Below are positions 16,804 to 24,524 of a DNA stretch of 64,000 nucleotides, one piece after another. The notes beneath the pieces were generated by a model. That model worked only from the letters and a program-made list of their open reading frames with translations. It was not told the origin of the DNA and did no database searches. Source of the DNA: Oscillospiraceae bacterium (GTDB lineage Bacteria; Bacillota_A; Clostridia; Oscillospirales; WRJC01); assembly GCA_009782405.1 (NCBI GenBank), contig WRJC01000013.1:1-64000 (forward strand), given 5' to 3'. A program made the translations under genes and the position numbers. How positions within the stretch are numbered: position 1 is the stretch's first letter; every line of letters begins with the position of its first letter.

Positions 16804-17194
16804 GCGCCGATTGAAATATTCCATTTGCCGCTTCGGGGAAAGCGAGGCAAAACAATTCGTCCATCCTTTTTTTTTCGCCCGCAAGATACAGATAGCCAAA
16901 AAGGCACTCCATTCCGGTGGCGCGCCTGTACTGGAGCGCGGACGCGCTTTTGGGGATTTTCGCCTTGGCGTTCCTGCCGCGTTTGTATATTTCGGTTTCG
17001 GCTTCGCTCAAAACCGGCAGAATATTTTCCAAGGCATCCGATTGCGCGGCCGCTGTCACGAAAAGCATGGCTTTCGCGTGGAGCTGTTTGGGCGCATTTC
17101 CGGATTTTACCAAATTTTCCCTGACGGAGAGCTCGATCGCGGCATCGCCGAGATAGGCGAGCGCAAGCGGCGAATATTTGCTTGGATTTATTAT
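16796..17194 (-). CDS. mrnC: Mini-ribonuclease 3 (MrnC), apparent AUA start
   Basis: 132-residue RNase III catalytic domain without a dsRNA-binding domain; in Bacillota it matures 23S rRNA ends. Motifs: P-L-A-L-A-Y-L-G-D-A-A-I-E-L (catalytic Asp), L-H-A-K-A, V-T-A-A-A-Q, R-R/K-G-R-N-A-K, Y-R-R-A-T-G-M-E-C-L-F-G-Y-L-Y-L. No ATG, GTG or TTG exists in frame between the expected N-terminus and far inside the upstream gene, and the first downstream one (TTG, E-N-L) lies after the catalytic Asp. AGAAGGG ends 8 bases before two tandem ATA codons (17194-17189), the first overlapping the folT stop, so AUA initiation is the best reading. A -1 frameshift on the A9 run in folT is an alternative. Confidence 0.85.
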   Translation of the reverse strand: MINPSKYSPLALAYLGDAAIELSVRENLVKSGNAPKQLHAKAMLFVTAAAQSDALENILPVLSEAETEIYKRGRNAKAKIPKSASALQYRRATGMECLFGYLYLAGEKKRMDELFCLAFPEAANGIFQSALI

Positions 17195-17829
17195 GTTGTT
17201 TTCCCTTCTTTTTTTTTGCCGCCCGCGAGTTTCGCGAATCTGTATTTTGTTGCGGAAGCGGCGATATATTTTATCGCGAAAAGCATTACCACGATCTCGC
17301 CGGGCAGAAGCGCGATGTTCTTGAACACCCTGGTGATCGTCAGGATTTCGGCGAGCGATCCGACATATCCGGCCATCAGGTATGTGTTTATCATTATGTT
17401 GCAGATGAAATTGACGACGATTTTCGCACACACTATCCAAATGACAAAATATTCGGACTTATAGTTTCGCCTGTACAAAAAAACGGCGTATAACAGGCCC
17501 GCCAGCCCCGCGTTCAAGTCGAACAGCAAATTAAAGCCGAACCCTGTGGGAAACAGCACAAATGCGAGAAAGCTGGCGATGAACCCTGCGGCGAAAGTGA
17601 CCAGCGGCCCGAACAAAAACGCGATGGCCGACAAAAAAACAAATCCGAAGCGTATCTCCAGCCCCATGGCGAGCGGTATCTTCGTGACGCCGTTTCCCAC
17701 GATGGTGAGAGCTACCAAAACCGCCGTCAGGGCGACGGTGCGCACATTTTTGAAATTTTCCGCCATCTCCGAAATTCCGAGCGCAATTAAAATCTTTTTG
17801 ATATCAACCCTACCTTCTTTCCGAAACAT
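17191..17829 (-). CDS. Folate ECF-transporter S component (FolT family)
   Basis: Substrate-binding membrane subunit of an energy-coupling-factor transporter, most like FolT. Six membrane segments; family pattern: L-E-I-R-F-G-F-V-F-L-S-A-I-A-F-L-F-G-P-L-V-T…G-F-I-A-S-F-L-A-F-V-L-F-P-T-G, L-L-F-D-L-N-A-G-L-A-G-L-L-Y-A and I-A-L-L-P-G-E-I-V-V-M-L at the end. The start is uncertain. ATG 17829 lies only about 6 bases after the predicted transcription start; ATG 17766 gives the usual short N-terminus but has poor ribosome-site spacing; an ATC after AAGAAGGTAGGG is also placed well. 212 residues from 17829. The ATPase 18737-19636 could energise it; no EcfT is in the window. Confidence 0.82.
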   Translation of the reverse strand: MFRKEGRVDIKKILIALGISEMAENFKNVRTVALTAVLVALTIVGNGVTKIPLAMGLEIRFGFVFLSAIAFLFGPLVTFAAGFIASFLAFVLFPTGFGFNLLFDLNAGLAGLLYAVFLYRRNYKSEYFVIWIVCAKIVVNFICNIMINTYLMAGYVGSLAEILTITRVFKNIALLPGEIVVMLFAIKYIAASATKYRFAKLAGGKKKEGKTT

Positions 17830-17841
17830 TTTTATGCTTAC

Positions 17842-17870
17842 ATTATATCCGATATTTTCGGCTTTGTCAA
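17842..17870 (-). promoter_or_regulatory. Consensus promoter of folT-mrnC
   Basis: Minus strand TTGACA (17865-17870), 17 bases, TATAAT (17842-17847). The 5' leader to ATG 17829 would be about 6 bases. Confidence 0.85.
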
Positions 17871-17930
17871 GGATTGTGCGCAATTTTGAAAAAATCGATC
17901 GATAATGTCCGGCAATGCCGAAAGAATCTA

Positions 17931-17959
17931 TTGATTTTTTTTCCAAAATGATGTATAAT
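17931..17959 (+). promoter_or_regulatory. Promoter of the 18000-18740 gene
   Basis: TTGATT (17931-17936), 17 bases, TATAAT (17954-17959), divergent from the folT promoter. Confidence 0.75.
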
Positions 17960-17999
17960 CGATTGCAATGGAAAAAAATAATTGCGAGGGGGCAAATAA

Positions 18000-18740
18000 A
18001 TGCCGGAAGATTACGAAAGCGATCAAAAAGCGCAGGAAGAAGAAGCAGAAGCGGAAAAAATAAAACAGCGGGAAATAAACGCAAAACGGAAAAAATTGCT
18101 GGCGGCGGGCGTATTTTCCGTGGTGGGCGCACTCACGCTATTGGGAATCCTGCTTTTGATTTTGTCGGCGGTGGACAGCTGCACCAAAGAACGCGCCAAA
18201 TCGGAACTCGAAAAAAGCATGACGAGAAGATACAATTACGTGGATCCCGACTATGACTTCGACATCCTCGGCGATGAAGGCTATCTGTCAAAGGACAGGA
18301 ACGTTTGGGTCAGCGAAGGAATAGTGAAAACGGTGATCACAGAGGACAACCGCTCAAATTATTCGCCCGAAATACAGTTCATGTACGACTTGGTTAACAT
18401 CATAATAAAAGGCGAATATATAGAGTACAATAAACTTTTTTCCGCGGAATATTTTGAAAATGCAAAAGAGGAGGACTTGCGTGAGCGTTTCACGATGCAG
18501 CAACTGTTCCAGATAGAAATCGGATATCTGGACCGATGGGAAGCGGGCGGGATTTCATATTCGGACATGAGCCTCATTTACAGGATAAGAAACAACAACG
18601 GAACTTTCCGAAATGACCTCGACTACAACGACGACGGCTACATCCCGGTGGTGTACCGGCTCACAACAGACAAAAACGGCGCTACAAAAATAAGGAACCT
18701 CATGACGCAGTCCCGGTACATATCGGGATTGTACGATTAG
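18000..18740 (+). CDS. Unknown single-pass membrane protein
   Basis: 246 residues; no family recognised. A highly charged, probably helical N-terminus rich in Glu/Lys/Gln (about 1-32) is followed by one membrane helix (about 34-57) and an external domain of about 185 residues with many Tyr/Asp/Asn. The positive cluster K-R-K-K just before the helix predicts N-in, C-out topology. The external part contains [15 protein letters not shown] and a repeated acidic/Asn loop (D-L-D-Y-N-D-D-G-Y). GCGAGGGGG precedes the ATG by 9 bases. It has its own promoter and ends 4 bases into the convergent ecfA gene. A surface or envelope role is a guess. Confidence 0.75.
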   Translation: MPEDYESDQKAQEEEAEAEKIKQREINAKRKKLLAAGVFSVVGALTLLGILLLILSAVDSCTKERAKSELEKSMTRRYNYVDPDYDFDILGDEGYLSKDRNVWVSEGIVKTVITEDNRSNYSPEIQFMYDLVNIIIKGEYIEYNKLFSAEYFENAKEEDLRERFTMQQLFQIEIGYLDRWEAGGISYSDMSLIYRIRNNNGTFRNDLDYNDDGYIPVVYRLTTDKNGATKIRNLMTQSRYISGLYD

Positions 18741-19636
18741 TCCTGTTGTTTTGCCAAGCTCTCGATTGTGTCGGCTGCTTCATCGACGGATAGGACATCA
18801 TTTGGGAATTTGTATTTTTTCAGGGCATCGTCGGTTTTTTGCTCGTCGGACATCATATGCATGAGCTCCGCCACCTGCGGGACGTCCAAACCGGCTTTTT
18901 TTATTTCTTCAAAATGAGAAAACACCTGTTTTGGAGTACCGTCCAAACATATTTCGCCCTCATTGAGCACAATGACCCGATCGGCGAATACCGCTTCGTT
19001 CATGTAGTGGGTGATAAGCATCACCGTCATGTTGTTTTCGGCGTTTAACCGTTTTATGGTGTCGAGCACTTCTTTTCGCCCGGCGGGATCCAGCATCGCA
19101 GTCGATTCGTCCAATATTATCAGCTTGGGCGACATCGCTATCACCCCCGCGATGGCTATGCGCTGTTTCTGGCCGCCGGAGAGCTTGTGCGGGGCGTGCA
19201 GCCTGTATTCCGACATTCCCACGATATCGAGCGCTTCGTCTACGCGCCTTCTTATCTCGGGCGGCTCGATGCCGAGGTTCTCGGGCCCGAAGGCCACGTC
19301 TTCCTCGACGATCGTGGCCACGAGCTGGTTGTCGGGATTTTGGAAAACCATTCCCACCGCGCGCCTCACTTCATTTGTGTTTTCCTCGTCTGAAGCGTCA
19401 AGGCCGTCTACGAATATTTTGCCCCGAGTCGGGGTCAAAATCATGTTCATGAGTTTGGCCAATGTGGATTTGCCGGAACCGTTGTGTCCCAAAATGGCCA
19501 CGAACGAGCCCTCGCATATCTCCAGGCATATATTTTTCAACACGTAATTCGTTTTGGCTTCGGGGGTTTCGGAGGCGTTGTAGGCGAAAAAAAGGTTTTC
19601 CGCTTTGATCAGCGGGCGCGATTTCTCGTTTTTCAT
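18737..19636 (-). CDS. ecfA: Energy-coupling factor ATPase (EcfA1 type)
   Basis: 299-residue ATPase of ECF vitamin transporters. Walker [12 protein letters not shown]-loop [24 protein letters not shown] (the EcfA hallmark), signature L-S-G-G-Q-K-Q-R, Walker [14 protein letters not shown] and H-loop I-T-H-Y-M. The C-terminal extension from about 230 is typical of EcfA1. EcfA2 and EcfT, normally adjacent, are not here. The ATG overlaps the proB stop (ATGA), so it is translationally coupled to proB, an unusual partner. Confidence 0.9.
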   Translation of the reverse strand: MKNEKSRPLIKAENLFFAYNASETPEAKTNYVLKNICLEICEGSFVAILGHNGSGKSTLAKLMNMILTPTRGKIFVDGLDASDEENTNEVRRAVGMVFQNPDNQLVATIVEEDVAFGPENLGIEPPEIRRRVDEALDIVGMSEYRLHAPHKLSGGQKQRIAIAGVIAMSPKLIILDESTAMLDPAGRKEVLDTIKRLNAENNMTVMLITHYMNEAVFADRVIVLNEGEICLDGTPKQVFSHFEEIKKAGLDVPQVAELMHMMSDEQKTDDALKKYKFPNDVLSVDEAADTIESLAKQQD

Positions 19637-20469
19637 ATTTTATCGCCGCCTATGTATGTGCCCGCGATTTTTCCTTCCAATATTTCGTATAAAATTTCCG
19701 GGTCTTTGGCATTTGCCAGCACCATCGGAGTGCCTTCGCAGGCGATCATTTGCGCCGCTTGGAGTTTGGTCGCAAAACCTCCGGTTCCCAAAGGGCTTCC
19801 CGCCCCTCCCGCACACGCCAAAACCTCGGGCGTGAGCTCGGGGACTAAATGGATGAGTTTCGCGTCTTTGTGTTCTGAAGGGTTTTTGTCGTAGAGGCCG
19901 TCCTGGTCTGAAAGATTTATCACCAAATCCGCCCTGCACAGCATCGAGACATGCGCCGAAAGGATGTCGTTTCCCGAAAATTTGAGCTCTTCGCTCGAAA
20001 CCGTGTCGTTTTCGTTGACGATGGGCACGCAGCCCATTTTTATCAACACGGAAAAGGTTTCACGGGCCTCATTTCGCCGAAGCTCGTTTTCCACCACGTC
20101 GCGGGTCAAGAGTATCTGGGCGATGTTTATCCCGAACGATGAAAAAAAGCGGTTGTATATGTTCATCAATTCTGCTTGGCCGACTGCCGCTGCCGCCTTT
20201 TTGTCCCCGATTTTGCCGAGGGGGAACTTCATGCCGAGTTTTCCGGCCCCTGCGGGAACCGCCCCGGAGGTGACAAGTATTATTTCTTTTCCCGCATTGG
20301 ACAAATCGGACAGGGCCTGAACCAGGGCGCCTATCCTTTTCAGATTCAGCTTTCCGGTTTTGTGCGTGAGGCTCGACGAACCTATTTTAACTACGATGCG
20401 CTTCGATTTTTTTACGCTTTCCACATATATGTGCCCGTCTTTCGCGTTTGGTTTTTTTGTTTTATCCAC
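19633..20469 (-). CDS. proB: Glutamate 5-kinase
   Basis: First enzyme of proline synthesis from glutamate: gamma-phosphorylation by ATP. 278 residues of the amino-acid-kinase fold without the C-terminal PUA domain, a common short form. Motifs: [61 protein letters not shown] and [12 protein letters not shown]. The GTG at 20469 is chosen because GGGAG lies 7 bases upstream; the frame is open to 20652 but without a ribosome site. proA lies nearby on the opposite strand. Confidence 0.92.
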   Translation of the reverse strand: MDKTKKPNAKDGHIYVESVKKSKRIVVKIGSSSLTHKTGKLNLKRIGALVQALSDLSNAGKEIILVTSGAVPAGAGKLGMKFPLGKIGDKKAAAAVGQAELMNIYNRFFSSFGINIAQILLTRDVVENELRRNEARETFSVLIKMGCVPIVNENDTVSSEELKFSGNDILSAHVSMLCRADLVINLSDQDGLYDKNPSEHKDAKLIHLVPELTPEVLACAGGAGSPLGTGGFATKLQAAQMIACEGTPMVLANAKDPEILYEILEGKIAGTYIGGDKI

Positions 20470-20652
20470 TTTATCGCTCCCTGAAAATGATTTTATGATA
20501 TAATTTTCGATATTTGGCAAATTTTTTTCAAAAAAGCCTTTAACAAATCGAATAAATGTATTATAATATATTATACACGAATTTGCCGCCGAATAGTTTA
20601 AGAAAATATTAACAGCGCAAAAAAGACCAAAAAAGAAAGGAAAGATTTTCAA

Positions 20653-21027
20653 ATGAAAAATAAAATAACAGTCGAGCTTTGTGACAAAGAATACGCGCTC
20701 CTGTCGGAAGAAAGCGACGACTACGTAAAATCCTTGGCTGAAGAAATAAACCAGGCGATCGAAAAAACGGCGTATTCGAACCTGAGGATATCTAAAGCCG
20801 ACGCCACTGTCTTGGTTTGCCTCGATTTATGCGACAAAAACAGAAAACTCGCCGGCAACAACGACAACATGAGAAAACAGATCACCATGTATGTCGATGA
20901 AATCGCCGCCCTCAACAAAAGGCTCTCGGCGTATGAACGGCAAAAATCGGGCAAGTTCCAAAAAAATGCGGAAGCTGCGGCAGAATCCGAATCGATGGCT
21001 GCAGAAGGGGATAACGAAAATGCTTAA
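20653..21027 (+). CDS. zapA: ZapA-like cell division protein
   Basis: 124-residue cytoplasmic protein resembling ZapA, which bundles FtsZ filaments. N-terminus K-I-T-V-E-L-C-D-K-E-Y-A-L with the E-E-S-D-D-Y-V-K-S-L-A-E-E-I-N segment, then a long coiled coil (about 60-100) and a low-complexity Ala/Glu/Ser tail. AAAGGAAAG precedes the ATG. The stop overlaps proA by 8 bases, so the two are co-translated. A weak promoter (TTTAAC-17-TATAAT) may lie near 20540-20570. Confidence 0.8.
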   Translation: MKNKITVELCDKEYALLSEESDDYVKSLAEEINQAIEKTAYSNLRISKADATVLVCLDLCDKNRKLAGNNDNMRKQITMYVDEIAALNKRLSAYERQKSGKFQKNAEAAAESESMAAEGDNENA

Positions 21028-22276
21028 CCTTGAAAGATACATCGAAACCCTTTGCGACAAGGCGAAAACCGCTTCATGCGGGCTCGCGCAGTCGTCTCTG
21101 AACCAAAGAAACGAGTCGCTCAAAATTTTGTCCGGCAAATTGCAGACTGCGGAAGCCATGGGGGAGATAATCGAAAAAAATAAAATCGACATATCCAAAG
21201 CAAAGGAAAACAATATTGCGGATGCTATGGTCGACCGACTCAGGCTCGATGAAAGCCGGATAAAAAATATCGCTTTGGCGCTGCTCAAAGTCGTGAGCCT
21301 GCCCGACCCGCTGGGCGGCGGCGAACTCTGGGCCCGGCCGAGCGGAATCTCGATTAAGCGCATAAGCGTGCCCCTTGGGGTGGTGGCCGTGATTTACGAG
21401 TCCAGGCCAAACGTCACCGTTGACGCCGCCGCCTTGTGCATAAAATCCGGCAATGCGGTTATTTTGCGCGGGGGAAAAGAAGCCGTAAATTCAGACCTCG
21501 CCCTTGCCGGGATTATCAGGCAATCTTTAAGAGAAGCGGGCTTCGATGAAAACTGCGTGCAGAAAGTCGAGGACATCACCCGCGAGAGCGCGAACATACT
21601 TATGAGGCAACACGGCAAAATCGACCTGCTCATACCAAGGGGCAACGCCTCGCTGATCGCCAATGTCGCCGAAAACTCGAAAATCCCCGTCGTCGAAACC
21701 GGCGTGGGCAATTGCCACATATACGTGGATTACGACGCGGACTTCGAAATGGCGGCAAATGTGGCCATGCGCTCGAAAGCGCGTCCTTCGGTATGCAACG
21801 CGGTGGAAACGATTCTCGTTTCCGAAAAAATATACAGGGAATTTTTGCCTGTTTTAAAACTCCGGCTCGACGAGCTGGGCGCCGAAATCAGGGGCTGCGA
21901 GAAGACCTGCGAAATTTTAAAAACCGCGCTTCCCGCCGCCGAAGAGGATTATTTTGCCGAATATTTGGATTTCATAGTGGCAATCAAAGTAGTCGCCGAC
22001 GTAGGCGAGGCCATCGCGCATATAAACAAATACAACACCAAGCACAGCGAGGCGATAATCACAAACGACATCAAAAACGCGCGGGAATTTCAAGCGAAAG
22101 TCGATGCCGTGGCGGTTTACGCGAATGTCTCGACCAGGTTCACCGACGGCGAGGAGTTCGGTTTCGGCGCGGAAATCGGCATATCGACCTCCAAGCTGCA
22201 CGCAAGGGGACCGGTAGGCGCGAACGAACTCACCACGGTGAAATATCTGATCGACGGCGACGGCCAAGTCAGGTAA
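21020..22276 (+). CDS. proA: Gamma-glutamyl phosphate reductase
   Basis: Second enzyme of proline synthesis; NADPH-dependent reduction of glutamyl phosphate to the semialdehyde. 418 residues, standard length. Motifs: P-L-G-V-V-A-V-I-Y-E-S-R-P-N-V-T-V-D-A-A, L-C-I-K-S-G-N-A-V-I-L-R-G-G-K-E-A, L-I-P-R-G-N-A-S-L-I, the catalytic Cys in A-R-P-S-V-C-N-A-V-E-T, and H-S-E-A-I-I-T-N-D near the end. ATG 21020 is inside the zapA 3' end with GAAGGGG 10 bases upstream; the longer frame from 20891 is a zapA shadow. Pairs functionally with proB. Confidence 0.95.
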   Translation: MLNLERYIETLCDKAKTASCGLAQSSLNQRNESLKILSGKLQTAEAMGEIIEKNKIDISKAKENNIADAMVDRLRLDESRIKNIALALLKVVSLPDPLGGGELWARPSGISIKRISVPLGVVAVIYESRPNVTVDAAALCIKSGNAVILRGGKEAVNSDLALAGIIRQSLREAGFDENCVQKVEDITRESANILMRQHGKIDLLIPRGNASLIANVAENSKIPVVETGVGNCHIYVDYDADFEMAANVAMRSKARPSVCNAVETILVSEKIYREFLPVLKLRLDELGAEIRGCEKTCEILKTALPAAEEDYFAEYLDFIVAIKVVADVGEAIAHINKYNTKHSEAIITNDIKNAREFQAKVDAVAVYANVSTRFTDGEEFGFGAEIGISTSKLHARGPVGANELTTVKYLIDGDGQVR

Positions 22277-22298
22277 CTTGCGCCGTCATTTCTTTTTT
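22253..22298 (+). terminator. Possible terminator at the proA end
   Basis: GACGGCG (22253-22259) pairs with CGCCGTC (22281-22287), loop of 21, followed by a T-rich run to 22298. The long loop lowers confidence; the element overlaps the proA 3' end and the convergent MFS gene. Confidence 0.4.
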
Positions 22299-23665
22299 CG
22301 CGCGAATATCCCGCGCAGAAGTTCGCCTACGGGGGTGTTGCCCTCCTCGCGGACCAGGCGCGGCAGCGCGAGGTATACCACAGCAAGCCGAAGAAGCGCG
22401 GTCGCGGCGAACAAATAATTGTATCTTGTCATTTTTACCCCCAGGATCGCTATGTCCATGCGCTCAAATATCGAGAACACGTTGTCGAGCAGCCAGCCTC
22501 CCGCCGCGTTTCCCAAACCCGTCCCCAGGCTCTGCGTCATCATGAAATAAACGGCGATGTACATCGAGCGGTTGAGCTTGGGCGCCTGGCCGAGCATGAT
22601 ATTGTTGGCCCCTATTTCAAAGCCGGAAAACAAGCATCCTTGAAGCAGCATGATAAAAACGACCAGTACCGCAGCCGATGCTTTGTCTGCCGTGAATATC
22701 CACAGAAACGGCGCGGCGCACAATATTCCGTTTGTCAGCTGCATCACGGTTTTGTTGCCGTGGGCGTCGATTGCGCGCCCCCAGCGCTTCACTATGAGTA
22801 TAGAGCAAACGCTGGGCAGTATCTGCGCCAAAACGGTGACAAGGGTGTTGGAAAAAAGCAAGTTGTTTTTCAGATGTACTAAATAAAACGGGGAGGACAA
22901 ACCGCACGAAAATAACCAAAGCGTCATGAAAGCCGCAAATTTCATGTATTTTTTGTTTTTGAGCACACCGGAGGCCATTTCGGAAAAACTTTCGCCGCGT
23001 TTTGGCTTTGCGTTTGCCATCGGCGGGAATTTCACCAAAAAAAAGCATAAAACATCCAAAGTTCCCATCACGGCCGACAGGGCGAACACGAAAGCGTAGC
23101 TGGAAAACCCCGAAAACATATCCAGAAACCAGGCGGTCAGTATTCCGCCGGCCACGCCGAACATAGTCGCAATGCGCGACCTGACGGCAAAATAGCTTCC
23201 GCGGATGTTCATGGGGACCAAGTCGGCCGCAAGCGAAAAAAAGGTCACGTTTACAAAAGGGACGAGCATCGCGGAAACCAGAAGAAACAGCGATGCCATC
23301 CATATGCGAAGCGAAGGTTCTGTCATGGGGACGAAAAACGGCACGCAGCCAAAAGGCAGCCAGCTCATTCGCTGGATTATGCCGCAAACCAAAAACAACA
23401 GCTTGCGCTTTTGGGTGCGCTCGAGTATGTAGGAGGCCAAAAGCTGCACAGGGGCCGCCAATGGCCCAATGGCGCATAAAAGCCCGAAGGTGAAATCGTC
23501 GGTTTTGAGTTCTTTCAAATATCCGGTCAACGAAACGCCGCCGTTGATGTTGAAAGATATTGTGCCGAAAGCCACGGCAAATATCACGAGTTTAAGCGAT
23601 TTTATCGTTTGCGCCCCGAGCCCTGCTTCATCGAACAGTTCAAAGCGGAAGTTTGTTTTTCTCAA
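22286..23665 (-). CDS. MFS transporter
   Basis: 459-residue, strongly hydrophobic protein with about 12 membrane segments. Major-facilitator traits include R-G-S-Y-F-A-V-R-S-R after helix 4 and an amphipathic central loop (about 215-235, A-N-A-K-P-K-R-G-E-S-F). The substrate is unknown; sugar uptake or drug efflux are both possible. The TTG at 23665 is preceded by AGGAAACG about 10 bases upstream. It is convergent with proA (9 bases apart) and divergent from the thuA-like gene. Confidence 0.85.
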   Translation of the reverse strand: MRKTNFRFELFDEAGLGAQTIKSLKLVIFAVAFGTISFNINGGVSLTGYLKELKTDDFTFGLLCAIGPLAAPVQLLASYILERTQKRKLLFLVCGIIQRMSWLPFGCVPFFVPMTEPSLRIWMASLFLLVSAMLVPFVNVTFFSLAADLVPMNIRGSYFAVRSRIATMFGVAGGILTAWFLDMFSGFSSYAFVFALSAVMGTLDVLCFFLVKFPPMANAKPKRGESFSEMASGVLKNKKYMKFAAFMTLWLFSCGLSSPFYLVHLKNNLLFSNTLVTVLAQILPSVCSILIVKRWGRAIDAHGNKTVMQLTNGILCAAPFLWIFTADKASAAVLVVFIMLLQGCLFSGFEIGANNIMLGQAPKLNRSMYIAVYFMMTQSLGTGLGNAAGGWLLDNVFSIFERMDIAILGVKMTRYNYLFAATALLRLAVVYLALPRLVREEGNTPVGELLRGIFARKKK

Positions 23666-23758
23666 ATGCGCCGTTTCCTATCTGGTGTTTATTACTATTA
23701 ACTCCAACATATTTCGAATGTGAAATCAAGCAGCCCGCGAAATATTTTTCCAAACCCC

Positions 23759-23787
23759 TTGATTTTCCCTTAAATTCCGAGTATAAT
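23759..23787 (+). promoter_or_regulatory. Promoter of the thuA-like gene
   Basis: TTGATT (23759-23764), 17 bases, TATAAT (23782-23787); start codon 54 bases downstream. Confidence 0.8.
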
Positions 23788-23840
23788 AAGGTTACAGTTG
23801 AAACTGAAATTTGAAAACTAAATTAAGGAGGTACAATGCA

Positions 23841-24521
23841 ATGATCAAAGCTTTGGTTTGGTGCGAAAACATCCAGAACAAAACCCAAGAGGACGTAAAA
23901 GCGGCTTATCCCGAAGGCATGCACAACACGATCGCGGAATTTTTGGCAAAAGACCCGAACATTTCGGTGAAAACCGCCACGCTCGACGATCCCGGCTGCG
24001 GAATAACCGAGGAGGCTATCGCCGAAACCGACGTGGTTTTGTGGTGGGGGCACGTGGGCCACGGAAAAGTGCCCGACGATGTCGTCGAAACGCTGTACAA
24101 AAACGTCGTGGGTAGGGGGATGGGCATAATATGCCTGCATTCGTCGCATTACTCCAAGATATTCAAGCGGCTGATGGGCAGTTCTTGCAGCCTGCAGATC
24201 CCCCCTCCCGGCTATGCGGCCGAAAAGCTGTGGACGCTTTTGCCCGGACACCCGATCGCCGCGGGCATACCAAATCCCGTGGATATCGAAATCGAGGAAT
24301 GCTACAACGAATACTTCGACATACCCCAACCCGACGAATTGGTTTTCAACGCCGCATTTGCGGGTTGCGGCTCTTTCAGGGGAGGGGCTGCATACCACCG
24401 CGGGCGCGGCAAAGTTTTTTATTTCCAGCCCGGGCACGAGACCTACCCCATCTACCGCCAGAAAGAAATACAGGAAATAATCCTCAATGCGGTATACTGG
24501 GCCAACAACAAGACCAGATAG
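23841..24521 (+). CDS. ThuA-like (trehalose utilisation) protein
   Basis: 226-residue GATase1-like fold protein of the ThuA family, linked in some bacteria to oxidation products of disaccharides. Visible: V-V-L-W-W-G-H-V-G-H-G, G-M-G-I-I-C-L-H-S-S-H-Y-S-K-I-F, L-L-P-G-H-P-I-A-A-G-I and G-R-G-K-V-F-Y-F-Q-P-G-H-E-T-Y-P, all family signatures with conserved His. AAGGAGG lies 9 bases before ATG 23841; another ATG five bases earlier is out of frame. It is convergent with the FGE-glycosidase gene (3 bases apart). Likely handles an oxidised or modified sugar (inference). Confidence 0.85.
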   Translation: MIKALVWCENIQNKTQEDVKAAYPEGMHNTIAEFLAKDPNISVKTATLDDPGCGITEEAIAETDVVLWWGHVGHGKVPDDVVETLYKNVVGRGMGIICLHSSHYSKIFKRLMGSSCSLQIPPPGYAAEKLWTLLPGHPIAAGIPNPVDIEIEECYNEYFDIPQPDELVFNAAFAGCGSFRGGAAYHRGRGKVFYFQPGHETYPIYRQKEIQEIILNAVYWANNKTR

Positions 24522-24524
24522 TTT

